Shown in pieces: positions 15,960-25,518 of a DNA stretch of 34,103 nucleotides (the stretch's first letter is position 1; every line of letters starts with the position of its first letter). A model generated the notes under the pieces. It was given only the letters and a program-made list of their open reading frames with translations, made no database searches and was not told the DNA's origin. The stretch comes from Nitriliruptoria bacterium (GTDB lineage Bacteria > Actinomycetota > Nitriliruptoria > Euzebyales > Egibacteraceae). Made by a program: the position numbers and the translations under genes. Location: positions 1-34,103 of the forward strand of contig PWER01000113.1 of the NCBI GenBank assembly GCA_003553565.1. Reading direction: 5' to 3'.

Positions 15960-16912
15960 GCCGGCGCACGGGCCCGGCGCTGACCGGCGCGGCGACCGTC
16001 ACGGCCCTCGCCGGCGCGGTCGCAGCAGGTTGGGCGCTGCGTGTGGAGCCGCGCTGGCCGACTCTTCGCCACGTCACCGTCCCCGCGCTCGCACGCTCGG
16101 CGCGCGCGCCGCTGCGGGTGCTGCACGTGTCGGACCTGCACCTCGGGGATGCTGACGATCACCTCGTCGCCTTCGTGCGTGCCGCGCTCGACCAGGCACC
16201 CGACCTCGTGGTGGTCACCGGCGACCTGCTCGGTGGGCCGGAGGGCATCGAGCCGGCGCTGGCCGCGCTCGCACACGGTGGGGACGCACCGCGGCTGGCG
16301 GTGCTGGGATCCAACGACCGCTACGGGCCGACGCCGGCGAACCCGCTGCGCTACTTGCTGCCCAAGCGCGAGCGGGTGCTCGGCGAGCCGCTGGAGGTCG
16401 CCCGCCTCGTGCGTGGGCTCACCGATCGAGGCTGGCTGGTGCTGGAGAACACGCGCACCAGCGTGGAGACCGTCGCCGGCCCGGTGACGGTGACCGCGCT
16501 TGGCGATCCGCACATCGACCGCGACCGTCCCGAGCGCCTGCCAGCGCACCCGGGCGGCACGCTCGCCGACGGCAGCGACCCGAACGCCGCGGTGCTGCAC
16601 CTCGGGCTGGTGCACGCGCCCTACCGCCGCGCCCTCGATGCGCTGGCGGCTGATGGCGTCGCGCTGGCCCTGTGCGGTCACACCCATGGCGGTCAGGTGC
16701 GCGTGCCGGGCGTCGGGGCCCTGACGACCAACTGCGATCTGCCGCGTCGCCAGGCCCGCGGGCTGTCGCGGCACGGCGCGCAGGGTCCGTGGCTGCACGT
16801 CTCGGCTGGGCTCGGCGTGTCCGCGTCCGGTCCCATGCGCTTCGCCTGCCGGCCGGAGGCGACGCTGCTCGAGGTGGTGCCACCATGCGACGGCAGGACG
16901 CGCGGCGATTGA
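15956..16912 (+). CDS. Membrane-anchored metallophosphoesterase
   Basis: A 318-residue calcineurin-like phosphoesterase with one N-terminal hydrophobic segment (about residues 9-29), so the catalytic domain is probably outside the membrane. Metal-binding motifs are DLHLG (Asp60, His62), GD (Asp90), GSND (118-121, in place of the usual GNHD) and GHTHGGQ (241-247). The YkuE/Rv3683-type layout and its position directly after the PBP support a cell-envelope role, but the substrate is unknown. The GTG start overlaps the PBP stop codon (GTGA), and the stop codon lies inside the -35 of the tRNA-Pro promoter. Confidence 0.9.
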   Translation: MSRRTGPALTGAATVTALAGAVAAGWALRVEPRWPTLRHVTVPALARSARAPLRVLHVSDLHLGDADDHLVAFVRAALDQAPDLVVVTGDLLGGPEGIEPALAALAHGGDAPRLAVLGSNDRYGPTPANPLRYLLPKRERVLGEPLEVARLVRGLTDRGWLVLENTRTSVETVAGPVTVTALGDPHIDRDRPERLPAHPGGTLADGSDPNAAVLHLGLVHAPYRRALDALAADGVALALCGHTHGGQVRVPGVGALTTNCDLPRRQARGLSRHGAQGPWLHVSAGLGVSASGPMRFACRPEATLLEVVPPCDGRTRGD

Positions 16913-16937
16913 GGGGGCCGCGGCGCGCGCCTACACT
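16909..16937 (+). promoter_or_regulatory. Promoter of tRNA-Pro
   Basis: TTGAGG (16909-16914) and TACACT (16932-16937) are separated by 17 bases, a good match to the primary sigma factor consensus in this GC-rich setting. Transcription would start near 16944, about 25 bases before the tRNA. The -35 hexamer overlaps the stop codon of the phosphoesterase gene. Confidence 0.65.
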
Positions 16938-16968
16938 CGCTCGAGCACAGCGCTGCCGTTGTGCGCCT

Positions 16969-17046
16969 CGGGATGTAGCGCAGCTTGGTTAGCGCGCCAC
17001 GTTCGGGACGTGGAGGTCCCCGGTTCAAATCCGGGCATCCCGACCA
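16969..17046 (+). tRNA. tRNA-Pro (anticodon CGG)
   Basis: Full cloverleaf: acceptor CGGGATG pairs with CATCCCG, the anticodon stem CCACG/CGTGG encloses loop TTCGGGA (anticodon CGG, reading CCG), and the T arm is CCGG-TTCAAAT-CCGG. Discriminator A (17043) is followed by an encoded CCA (17044-17046). CCG is a heavily used proline codon in this DNA. Confidence 0.96.
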
Positions 17047-17053
17047 CCAGACG

Positions 17054-17079
17054 CGGCCCCGCCGATGCCGGCGGGGCCG
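17054..17079 (+). terminator. Terminator hairpin after tRNA-Pro
   Basis: A perfect 11-bp stem (CGGCCCCGCCG with CGGCGGGGCCG) and 4-base loop begin 7 bases after the tRNA CCA end, followed by TTG but no long T-run. It probably ends the tRNA transcript before the MazG-like gene. Confidence 0.6.
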
Positions 17080-17101
17080 TTGCACGTCAGACTCCCTGCT
17101 C

Positions 17102-17392
17102 ATGCACCTCACCGACTTCCAACGCCAGATGGCCGACCTCTACGGCGAGCGCGATGCCAGCCGCGGGCTGGCGCGGACCTTCGCCTGGTTCGTCGAGGAG
17201 TGCGGCGAGCTCAGCCGGGCGCTGTTCCGCGGCGACCAGGAGGACCGCGAGCGCGAGATCGCCGACGTGCTCGCCTGGCTCGCCTCCCTGGCCGAGCAGG
17301 CCGACGTCGACCTCGCCTCGGCCGCCGCCCGCTACGCCGGTGGCTGCCCGCGCTGCGCGGCGACGCCGTGCGCCTGCGCGCTGGACCGCTGA
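17102..17392 (+). CDS. MazG-like nucleotide pyrophosphohydrolase
   Basis: A 96-residue single-domain MazG-type protein. Members of this all-alpha NTP-PPase superfamily hydrolyse non-canonical or surplus NTPs to NMPs using Mg2+. The metal-binding motif EEcgE (Glu32, Glu33, Glu36) is followed by ExxD at 52-55 in EREIADVLAWL. The C-terminus has a Cys cluster (GGCPRCAATPCAC) that may bind a metal and is common in short actinobacterial members. The ATG at 17102 was chosen over upstream open frame because the latter is the tRNA gene; the ribosome binding site is weak. The following acetyltransferase starts 15 bases downstream, so they are probably co-transcribed. It is lysine-free. Confidence 0.85.
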   Translation: MHLTDFQRQMADLYGERDASRGLARTFAWFVEECGELSRALFRGDQEDREREIADVLAWLASLAEQADVDLASAAARYAGGCPRCAATPCACALDR

Positions 17393-17407
17393 AGCGCAGG
17401 AGCCGAC

Positions 17408-18604
17408 ATGACCGCGACCTATCGACGTCTCACCCACGCCGACCTGCCCGATGCGGTCGAGCGCGCCGTGGCGGCCTTCGGCACGCCCCGCGGCGAGGAG
17501 ACGGTGGCCCAGCGGCTGCGCGAGCGCGTCGAGCAGGGCGCGCTGGTGGGCCTCGAGGAGGCCGGCCGCGTGACCGCGCACGGAGCGGTGTGGCCAGCCG
17601 ACCACTGGATCGGCGGTCGGCGCGTGCCCTGCCAGCACGTGGCCAGCGTCGCCGTGGCCCCCGAGGACCGTGGACGCGGGGCGGGCACTGCCCTGACGCG
17701 CCACATCCTCGACGAGGGCGTGCGCGAGGGCCTCGGGCTGTCGCTGCTGTTCCCGGCGCTGGACGGCCTGTATCGGTCGCTTGGCTGGGAGCAGGCGGGG
17801 ACGATGGCCTGGTGGCGGCTGGTGTGCCGCTCGGCTCGCGTGGCGGGGCCCGCACTGCGTCGGCTCGACCTCGAGGCGGCCGAGGATCGCGCGGCGGTGC
17901 GCGCCTGCCACGCGCGGTACGCGGCCGGCCAGCCCTGCCTCGAGGACCGGGACGACGCCACCTGGGCGCGCCTGGAGGACGCCCGGTTCGCCTGGGGTCA
18001 CCCCGTGCAGGGCGGCGCTGGCGGCGAGCTCGACGCCTACGTGCTCGTGGATCACGAGACGATCCCCGACGACTGGCGCTATCGGCTGCGCGTGCGCGAC
18101 TGGGCCGCGACCTCGCCCGAGGGGCTGCGTGCGCTGGTGGCGTTCGTGGGCGGCCACGGCACCACCGCCGCCGATGCGGTGCTGCGCGGCCCGATCCCCC
18201 ATCCGTGGTCGCTGGTGCTGCCCGAGCAGGACCTCGAGCTGACCGCGCACTTCCACTGGATGGCACGCGGGCTGGACCTGCCGGCAGCGGTCGGCGCGCG
18301 CGGGTTCCCGCCCGCGGTCCGCGCCACGGTGCGCCTCGCCGTCGACGATCCGCAGCTGCCAGCGGCACGCGGACCGTGGGAGCTGCGCGTGGCCGACGGC
18401 CGTGGCGAGCTCGCGCCGCTGGCCATCGACGCGGGCGAGGCCGAGGTCCACCTCGACGCGACAGCGGTCGGGCCGCTGCTGACCGGGCACCGCAGCGCCG
18501 AGGAGCTGGTGCTGGCCGGCCGCGCCTCGGGCGATGCGGCGGCACTGGCTGCGCTGACCGCTGCCTGCGCCGGACCGCAGCCGACGCTGGCCGACTTCTT
18601 CTGA
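17408..18604 (+). CDS. Eis-like GNAT N-acetyltransferase
   Basis: A 398-residue protein with the tripartite Eis architecture: two GNAT lobes and a C-terminal SCP2-like domain. The acetyl-CoA motif is VAVAPEDRGRGAG (81-93). Tyr122 in LYRSLGWE and the C-terminal Phe carboxylate (ending PTLADFF) match the catalytic Tyr and terminal carboxylate described for mycobacterial Eis, which acetylates aminoglycosides and lysines of peptides. The substrate here is unknown and a resistance role should not be assumed. ATG at 17408 follows an AGGAG-type site (GCAGGAGCCGAC). No lysine is present. It converges with asd over 33 bases. Confidence 0.88.
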   Translation: MTATYRRLTHADLPDAVERAVAAFGTPRGEETVAQRLRERVEQGALVGLEEAGRVTAHGAVWPADHWIGGRRVPCQHVASVAVAPEDRGRGAGTALTRHILDEGVREGLGLSLLFPALDGLYRSLGWEQAGTMAWWRLVCRSARVAGPALRRLDLEAAEDRAAVRACHARYAAGQPCLEDRDDATWARLEDARFAWGHPVQGGAGGELDAYVLVDHETIPDDWRYRLRVRDWAATSPEGLRALVAFVGGHGTTAADAVLRGPIPHPWSLVLPEQDLELTAHFHWMARGLDLPAAVGARGFPPAVRATVRLAVDDPQLPAARGPWELRVADGRGELAPLAIDAGEAEVHLDATAVGPLLTGHRSAEELVLAGRASGDAAALAALTAACAGPQPTLADFF

Positions 18605-18637
18605 CGGCTCCGCGGGCGGCAGGGCACCTGCGGCTCG

Positions 18638-19699
18638 CTAGGCGATGCCGCGGCGGATGAGCTCCTCGGCGATCTGCACGGTGTTGAGCGCCGCGCCCTT
18701 GCGCAGGTTGTCACCCACGACCCAGAAGTTGACGGCGTGGTCGTCGACGAGGTCCATGCGGATGCGCCCGACGGCGACCTCGTCCCTGCCGGCGTAGGCC
18801 AGCGGGGTCGGCGCCTCCTCCACCACCACGCCGGGGAAGCCCTCGATGGCGCTGATGGTCTCGGCCAGCGAGGGCACCTCGTCGACGAGCACCGCGCGGA
18901 CCGCGATCGCGTGGCCGACCACCACCGGCACGCGCACGCACGTCGGCGCGACCGCGAGCTGGGGCAGGCCGAGGATCTTGCGGGACTCGTTGACGAGCTT
19001 GCGCTCCTCCTCGGTGTAGCCCTCGGCGTCGGCGGGGCCGAGCAGCGGCACGGCGTTGAAGGCGAGCACGTCGGTGTGCACGTCGGGCTGGGGAGCCTTG
19101 GCGCGCAGCGCACCGCCGTCGTCGCGCAGCCCCTCGGGGTCGCCGACGAGGGCCTCGGTCTGGGCGACCAGCTCGTCGATGCCTGGCTGCCCGGCGCCGC
19201 CGGCGGCCTGATAGCTGGTGGCGGTGTAGCCCACGAGGCCGAACCGGTCGTGCAGCGCCTTCAGCGGCAGCATCGCGGTCATCGTCGTGCAGTTGGGGTT
19301 GGCGACGATGCCCCCGCTGGTGCGCAGCGACTCGAGCGCGTCGGGGTTGACCTCGGTGACCACCAGCGGCACGTCGTCGGCGAGCCGGAACGCCGAGGAG
19401 TTGTCCACGACCTTGGCGCCGGCGGCGACCGCACGGGGCGCGTGCTCCTTGGACACTCCGCCACCCGCCGAGAACAGCGCGACGTCGACGCCGTCGAACA
19501 CGTCCTCCTCGGCGACGTCGCGGACCACGACCGGCGCGCCGCCCACCTCCAGCGTCGTGCCTGCCGAGCGGGACGAGGCCACCAGCCGGACCTCGTCGAC
19601 GGGCAGGTCGCGCTCGGTCACGAGCTCGCGCATCACCCGCCCGACCGCGCCGGTCGCGCCGACGATCGCCAGTGTGCGGCCGTCTCCGTGGTGGCTCAT
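18638..19699 (-). CDS. asd: Aspartate-semialdehyde dehydrogenase
   Basis: NADPH-dependent enzyme that reduces beta-aspartyl phosphate to aspartate semialdehyde, the branch point to lysine/diaminopimelate, threonine and methionine. The 353-residue protein starts with the Rossmann motif [11 protein letters not shown]; the catalytic Cys137 lies in VANPNCTT, followed by the substrate-binding segment [11 protein letters not shown]. The length is normal for the family. The ATG at 19699 overlaps the lysC stop codon (ATGA on the - strand), so the two consecutive pathway enzymes are translationally coupled. Confidence 0.97.
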   Translation of the reverse strand: MSHHGDGRTLAIVGATGAVGRVMRELVTERDLPVDEVRLVASSRSAGTTLEVGGAPVVVRDVAEEDVFDGVDVALFSAGGGVSKEHAPRAVAAGAKVVDNSSAFRLADDVPLVVTEVNPDALESLRTSGGIVANPNCTTMTAMLPLKALHDRFGLVGYTATSYQAAGGAGQPGIDELVAQTEALVGDPEGLRDDGGALRAKAPQPDVHTDVLAFNAVPLLGPADAEGYTEEERKLVNESRKILGLPQLAVAPTCVRVPVVVGHAIAVRAVLVDEVPSLAETISAIEGFPGVVVEEAPTPLAYAGRDEVAVGRIRMDLVDDHAVNFWVVGDNLRKGAALNTVQIAEELIRRGIA

Positions 19700-20205
19700 G
19701 AGGTCACCTCGCGTGCGTCGGTGGTGTCGGAGGCGCCCAGGCCGAAGCGCTCGTGTACCGCCTGGACGGCGGCGGGCACGTCAGCCTCGCGCACCACCAC
19801 CGAGATCCGGATGGTGGAGGTCGAGATCATCTCGATGTTGACGCCGGCCTCGGCCAGCGCCTCGAACATGCCCGAGGCCACCCCGGGGTGGGTCTTCATG
19901 CCGGCGCCGACGAGGCTGACCTTGCCGATGTCGTCGTCCATGACCACCTCCCCGAAGCCCAGCTCGGTGGCCAGCGCCTGGATGCGGCGCATCGCCGCGT
20001 TGCCGTCGGCCTTGGGCACGGTGAAGGAGATGTCGGTGGTGCCATCGGCCGAGACGTTCTGCACGATCATGTCGACGTTGATGGCCTCGTCGGCGAGATC
20101 GGTGAAGATCCGCGACGCCACGCCGGGCTGGTCGGCGACGCCGCGCACCACGACCTTGGCCTCGCCGGTGTCGTGGGCGACGCCGGAGACGATCGCCTGC
20201 TCCAT
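19696..20205 (-). CDS. lysC: Probable internal translation product: aspartate kinase beta subunit
   Basis: An in-frame ATG at codon 247 of lysC ([12 protein letters not shown]) is preceded by GAGGAGG with a 5-base gap, a better ribosome binding site than that of the full-length gene. The product of 169 residues would contain just the two ACT domains. In Corynebacterium glutamicum the beta subunit starts near residue 250 and forms an alpha2beta2 enzyme under concerted lysine plus threonine inhibition, so the position fits well. The existence of the product here is inferred. Confidence 0.6.
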   Translation of the reverse strand: MEQAIVSGVAHDTGEAKVVVRGVADQPGVASRIFTDLADEAINVDMIVQNVSADGTTDISFTVPKADGNAAMRRIQALATELGFGEVVMDDDIGKVSLVGAGMKTHPGVASGMFEALAEAGVNIEMISTSTIRISVVVREADVPAAVQAVHERFGLGASDTTDAREVTS

Positions 20206-20943
20206 GTGGTCCTCCTCGGGCACGACGAGGGTGCCATCAGCCCACGAGAACGAGCTGCGCACGTGGACCGGCACCCGGTGGTTGCGGGCGTACTCGACGC
20301 TGCGGACCTGCAGGACCTTGGCGCCGGAGGCGGCCAGCTCGAGCATCTCCTCGTGGCTGACCGTGTCCTGCTTGCGCGCGGTGGGGCAGATGCGCGGGTC
20401 CGCGGTGTAGACGCCATCGACGTCGGTGTAGATCTCGCACACGTCGGCGTCCAGCGCCGCCGCCAGCGCGACCGCGGTCGTGTCCGAGCCGCCCCGCCCG
20501 AGCGTGGTCACGTCCTTCGAGTCGCGCGACACGCCCTGGAAGCCCGCCACGATCACGATGTGCCCACCGCCGAGCGCCTCCTGGATGCGACCTGGGGTGA
20601 TGTCGATGATCCGGGCCTTGCCGTGGACGGCGTCGGTGATGATGCCGGCCTGGCTGCCAGTGAAGCTGCGCGCGGTGTGGCCCTCCTCGTGGATGGCCAT
20701 CGCCAGCAGCGCCATCGAGATGCGCTCGCCGGCGGTGAGCAGCATGTCGAGCTCGCGCCCAGGGGGCTCGGGGGCGATGTCGTGAGCCTGGTTGATCAGC
20801 TGGTCGGTGGACTTGCCCATCGCCGAGACCACCACGACCACGTCGTTGCCCTCGCGGCGCGCCTTCGCGGCGCGCGCAGCCACGGACTTGACCCGGTCGG
20901 TGTCGGCGACGGACGAGCCGCCATACTTCTGAACGACGATCAC
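19696..20943 (-). CDS. lysC: Aspartate kinase (alpha subunit)
   Basis: Phosphorylates aspartate, the first step of the aspartate amino-acid family. The 415-residue protein has the kinase signature KYGGSSV (residues 6-12), [20 protein letters not shown] and [15 protein letters not shown], then two C-terminal ACT domains that normally bind feedback inhibitors ([23 protein letters not shown] and [19 protein letters not shown] regions). The start is GTG at 20943 with GGGGAG about 7 bases upstream. An internal ATG at 20205 with its own strong ribosome binding site suggests that a separate beta subunit is also made, as in Corynebacterium and Bacillus. It overlaps asd by 4 bases; recR lies 66 bases upstream. 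Confidence 0.97.
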   Translation of the reverse strand: MIVVQKYGGSSVADTDRVKSVAARAAKARREGNDVVVVVSAMGKSTDQLINQAHDIAPEPPGRELDMLLTAGERISMALLAMAIHEEGHTARSFTGSQAGIITDAVHGKARIIDITPGRIQEALGGGHIVIVAGFQGVSRDSKDVTTLGRGGSDTTAVALAAALDADVCEIYTDVDGVYTADPRICPTARKQDTVSHEEMLELAASGAKVLQVRSVEYARNHRVPVHVRSSFSWADGTLVVPEEDHMEQAIVSGVAHDTGEAKVVVRGVADQPGVASRIFTDLADEAINVDMIVQNVSADGTTDISFTVPKADGNAAMRRIQALATELGFGEVVMDDDIGKVSLVGAGMKTHPGVASGMFEALAEAGVNIEMISTSTIRISVVVREADVPAAVQAVHERFGLGASDTTDAREVTS

Positions 20944-21009
20944 CGGCTGCTCCCCGAGACGAGATCGAACCGCGCAGCATGGTAGCGGGCCGGGCGCGGA
21001 CCGGGAGCG

Positions 21010-21606
21010 CTACAGCTGTGTCCGACCGGCGAAGGCGCGGCCGAGGGTGACCTCGTCGGCGTACTCGAGGTCGCCGCCGACCGGCAGGCCCGCGGCCAGC
21101 CGCGTGAGCTGCACGCCGAGCGGCTGGAGCTGGCGCGACAGGTAGCTGGCGGTCGCCTCGCCCTCGATGGAGGTGTTGGTGGCGATGACGACCTCGGTGA
21201 TGGTGCCGTCGGACAGCCGCGTCAGCAGCTCCTTGACCCGCAGCTGGTCGGGGCCCACCCCGTCCAACGGGCTGATCGCCCCACCGAGGACGTGGTAGCG
21301 GCCGCGGAACTCGCCGGTGCGCTCGATGGCCACCACGTCGCGGGGCTCCTCGACCACGCACAGCACCTGGCTGGTGCGACGCTCGTCGCGGCACACGCGG
21401 CAGCGCGGCCCCTCGGAGACGTTGAAGCACACCTCGCAGAACCGCACGCGCTCCTTGACGTTGGTGATCGCGTCGGCGAGCCGGCGCGCGTCAGCGGTGT
21501 CCACCGTCAGCAGGTGGAACGCCAGGCGCTGGGCGCTCTTGGGGCCGATGCCCGGCAGCCGGCCAAGCTCGGTGATGAGGTCCTGGATGGGACCTTCGTA
21601 GTCCAT
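21010..21606 (-). CDS. recR: Recombination mediator protein RecR
   Basis: Acts with RecF/RecO to load RecA on gapped DNA. The 198-residue protein has the N-terminal helix-hairpin-helix ([17 protein letters not shown]), the four-Cys zinc finger (Cys57, 60, 69, 72 in FCEVC...CRVC), a Toprim domain ([14 protein letters not shown]) and the C-terminal Walker B-like/clamp region [14 protein letters not shown] with [18 protein letters not shown]. The ATG at 21606 is the natural family start, although its ribosome binding site is weak. It follows ybaB by 27 bases, the standard dnaX-ybaB-recR order. Confidence 0.97.
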   Translation of the reverse strand: MDYEGPIQDLITELGRLPGIGPKSAQRLAFHLLTVDTADARRLADAITNVKERVRFCEVCFNVSEGPRCRVCRDERRTSQVLCVVEEPRDVVAIERTGEFRGRYHVLGGAISPLDGVGPDQLRVKELLTRLSDGTITEVVIATNTSIEGEATASYLSRQLQPLGVQLTRLAAGLPVGGDLEYADEVTLGRAFAGRTQL

Positions 21607-21633
21607 CGGGTGGGGTGTCCTGACGGGTGCGGG

Positions 21634-21939
21634 CTAGAGCATCCCCGGCGGCAGGCCGAGGCCGCCGGCGAGGTCGCCCATCCGCTCCTCCTCGAGGTCC
21701 TTGGCAGCGCGCAGCGCCTCGCTCACCGCGGCGGTGACGAGGTCCTGGAGCATCTCGATGTCCTCGGGGTCCACCACCTCGGGCGAGAGCTCGACGCGCT
21801 TGATCTCACCGTTGCCGGTCGCGGTGGCGGTGACGGTGCCACCGCCCGCGGTGCCGGTGACCTCCTCGGCCGCGAGCTCCTCCTGGGCCTTTGCCATCTT
21901 GCGCTGCAGCGCCTGGGCTTGGCGCATCATCTGGTTCAT
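21634..21939 (-). CDS. YbaB/EbfC family nucleoid-associated protein
   Basis: A 101-residue DNA-binding protein of the YbaB/EbfC family, which forms dimers with a tweezer-like shape and is usually encoded between dnaX and recR as here. The N-terminal helix (MNQMMRQAQALQRKMAKAQEEL), the central beta sheet with VTATATGNGEIKRVEL and the PEDIEMLQDLVTAAVSEAL helix are typical. The C-terminus GLPPGM is also a family hallmark. It lies 75 bases downstream of dnaX and 27 bases upstream of recR, so it is probably in their operon. Confidence 0.95.
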   Translation of the reverse strand: MNQMMRQAQALQRKMAKAQEELAAEEVTGTAGGGTVTATATGNGEIKRVELSPEVVDPEDIEMLQDLVTAAVSEALRAAKDLEEERMGDLAGGLGLPPGML

Positions 21940-22014
21940 GGTGGGCCTCGGCGGTCGGGGACCGGGGGGATACCAGCGTACTGCGGTGCGCGGTCGCGCT
22001 GGCCGGGGTGGGCG

Positions 22015-24075
22015 CTACCCGTCACCGCGGGAGGCGTCGACGTCGACGACCGACGCGCCGAGCTCGCGCTGCACGGTGGCCACGGCCTCGTCATGGGTGA
22101 TGGCCGAGGGCTCCTCGCCCTCGGCTTCGGCGGCCTCGCGCTCGGCGGCGGCCTGCTCGGGGTCGGCCTGGGCAGGCGCGGGCGCTGAAGCAGGAGGGGG
22201 CGTGGAGGCGGGCGCGGGCGCCGAGGCAGGCGCGTCGGCGGGCACTGCCTCGGGGGTGGTCTGGCTGTCGTGATCGGTGACGCTGGCGGGCGGTGGCACG
22301 TCCTCGCGTGCCACGTCGGAGCGCGCGGAGCCCTGCGGCGACCCGGTCGCCGGCGGCGCCGCTGGCGCAGCGGGCGCAGCCGCGCTGCCGCTGCCGCCCG
22401 CGGCGGGGCGGGGCGCGGCGGCATCGGAGACCTGCGGGTGGAGGCGCAGCCGCTGCCCCAGCACCTCCTCGACCGCGGCGGCGGCGACCTGCTGGACGCC
22501 CTCGTCCTTGAGCTGCTCGGCGTGGAAGGACTTCTCCGTGGGGAACTGGACGGTCAGGACCTGGCCCTCGAGCGCGGCGGGTGCGCCCTCGCAGACGAAG
22601 GCGTGGACGCGGGGCTTGCGCCGACGCTTGATGGTCTCGAGCACCGCCGGCCACTGCGCCTGGGCGCGGGCGAGGTCGAGGTGGCCGCCAGCTGGCGCGG
22701 GCTCGGGCTCGGCGGCCGGCGCGAGCATCGGCTCCGGCTCGGGCTCCGGCGCAGGCTCCGGCTCGGGCTCGGGAGCAGGCTCGGGCTCCGGCGCAGGCTC
22801 CGGCGCAGGCTCCGGCTCGGGCTCCGGCTTGGGCTCGGGAGCAGGCTCGGGCTCCGGTGTCGGCTCGGGAGCAGGCTCGGGCTCCGGCTTGGGCTCGGGC
22901 TGCGGTGTCGGCGCGGGCGCAGAGGGTGGGCCCGCGGCGAGGCCCTGCTCGAGGCGCTCCACGCGGCTGGCCAGCGCCGAGGCGTCGCCGTCGGTCTCGG
23001 GCAGGGCGGCCTTGAGCAGCGCGAGCTCGAGAGGCAGGCGGGTGCTGCCACGGCGCATGCGGGGCTGGGCCTCGGACAGCAGCTCCAGGGTCCGCAGCAG
23101 CTGGGCGCGGCCCAGCCGCTGTGCCTGGGCCTGCAGCTCGGCGAGCTGCTCGGGGGTGGCCTCCACGAGGCCAGCCTCAGGAGCGGCTTGCAGCAGCAGC
23201 AGGCGCCGCAGGTGCTCGATGGCGTCCTTGGCGAACTGGCGCAGGTCGACGCCCTCGTCGGCAAGACGCCCCACGAGCGTGCACACCGCTCCGGCGTCGC
23301 CGGCGGCAAGCGCTCGGACGGCCTCGGCCAGGGTGTCGGCGTCCACCGCGCCGAGCACCTCGGCGGCGGCATCGGCGGTCACGGTGTCGCCGGTGAAGGC
23401 GCGCACCTGGTCGAGCACGCTGAGCGTGTCCCGCACGCTGCCGTCGCCGGCGCGCACGATCAGCTCACGGGCGGTGGGCTCGAGGTCGATGCCCTCGCGC
23501 TCGGCGAGGTCCTGCACATGCGCGTCGAGATCGCCGGCTGCGACCCGGCGGAAGTCCATCCGCTGGGTGCGCGAGTGGATGGTGTCCAGCACCTTGTGCG
23601 GCTCGGTGGTGGCGAACACGAACTGGACGTGGCCAGGCGGCTCCTCGACCGTCTTGAGGAAGGCGTTCCAGCCCTCCTTGGACAGCATGTGGCACTCGTC
23701 GACGATGTAGACCTTCGCGCGGGCCACCGCCGGCGCGAAGGCGATGCGGTCCCGCAGGTCACGCACGTCGTCGACGCCGCCGTGGCTGGCCGCGTCGATC
23801 TCGATCACGTCGACGTGGCTGCCGGCGGTGATGTCGCGGCAGGACTGGCAGACCTCGCAGGGGGTGGCTGTGGGCCCCTCGGCGCAGTTGATGGCCTTGG
23901 CCAGGATCCGCGCCGTCGAGGTCTTGCCTGTCCCCCGAGGCCCGGTGAACAGGTACGCGTGCGCCACGCGCCCCTCGGCGACCGCGCGCGCCAGCGTCTG
24001 GGTGATGTGGCGCTGCCCGACGACCTCGTCGAAGCCCTGCGGCCGGTAGGTGCGGTACAAGGATCGGTGGTCCAC
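22015..24075 (-). CDS. dnaX: DNA polymerase III subunit gamma/tau
   Basis: Clamp-loader ATPase of the replisome, about 686 residues. [20 protein letters not shown] opens the AAA+ domain, followed by Walker [10 protein letters not shown], a zinc module ([16 protein letters not shown]), Walker [10 protein letters not shown] and the sensor SRTQ (SRCQ in many homologues). The region after residue about 390 is a long Pro-Glu repeat linker, then a small conserved domain ([20 protein letters not shown]) and another Ala/Pro-rich stretch. The GTG at 24075 was chosen because GTGAGG lies 6 bases upstream; the frame also permits GTG at 24087, which lacks a site. No A-rich slippery sequence for gamma frameshifting is visible. 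Confidence 0.95.
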   Translation of the reverse strand: MDHRSLYRTYRPQGFDEVVGQRHITQTLARAVAEGRVAHAYLFTGPRGTGKTSTARILAKAINCAEGPTATPCEVCQSCRDITAGSHVDVIEIDAASHGGVDDVRDLRDRIAFAPAVARAKVYIVDECHMLSKEGWNAFLKTVEEPPGHVQFVFATTEPHKVLDTIHSRTQRMDFRRVAAGDLDAHVQDLAEREGIDLEPTARELIVRAGDGSVRDTLSVLDQVRAFTGDTVTADAAAEVLGAVDADTLAEAVRALAAGDAGAVCTLVGRLADEGVDLRQFAKDAIEHLRRLLLLQAAPEAGLVEATPEQLAELQAQAQRLGRAQLLRTLELLSEAQPRMRRGSTRLPLELALLKAALPETDGDASALASRVERLEQGLAAGPPSAPAPTPQPEPKPEPEPAPEPTPEPEPAPEPKPEPEPEPAPEPAPEPEPAPEPEPEPAPEPEPEPMLAPAAEPEPAPAGGHLDLARAQAQWPAVLETIKRRRKPRVHAFVCEGAPAALEGQVLTVQFPTEKSFHAEQLKDEGVQQVAAAAVEEVLGQRLRLHPQVSDAAAPRPAAGGSGSAAAPAAPAAPPATGSPQGSARSDVAREDVPPPASVTDHDSQTTPEAVPADAPASAPAPASTPPPASAPAPAQADPEQAAAEREAAEAEGEEPSAITHDEAVATVQRELGASVVDVDASRGDG
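22684..22920 (-). repeat. Hexanucleotide-type repeat encoding the DnaX Pro-Glu linker
   Basis: About 230 bases are built from degenerate 6-base GAGCCC/GAGCCG-like units (seen as GGCTCC/GGCTCG on the + strand). They encode an alternating Pro-Glu/Pro-Ala stretch of roughly 70 residues between the DnaX domains. Units keep the reading frame, so length variation would be tolerated. Confidence 0.85.
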
Positions 24076-24180
24076 CGGGAACCTCACGCGCCGAGGACGG
24101 GCCCGTCGGGGCGGTCCGGTCGGTGCCGGCTGGCGGGCGCGCGCTCGCGGCTGCCGCGCGGGCGACGCCAGCGGGACCGG

Positions 24181-25514
<1,334 letters not shown>

Positions 25515-25518
<4 letters not shown>

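Noticed and set aside
17408-18604. Call as an aminoglycoside resistance gene
   Set aside because: The Eis-like architecture is clear, but chromosomal Eis homologues have varied substrates and nothing here shows resistance.
22015-24075. Programmed frameshift making a short DnaX gamma form
   Set aside because: No A-run slippery sequence followed by a stem was found near the domain boundary; the region is GC-rich repeat sequence.
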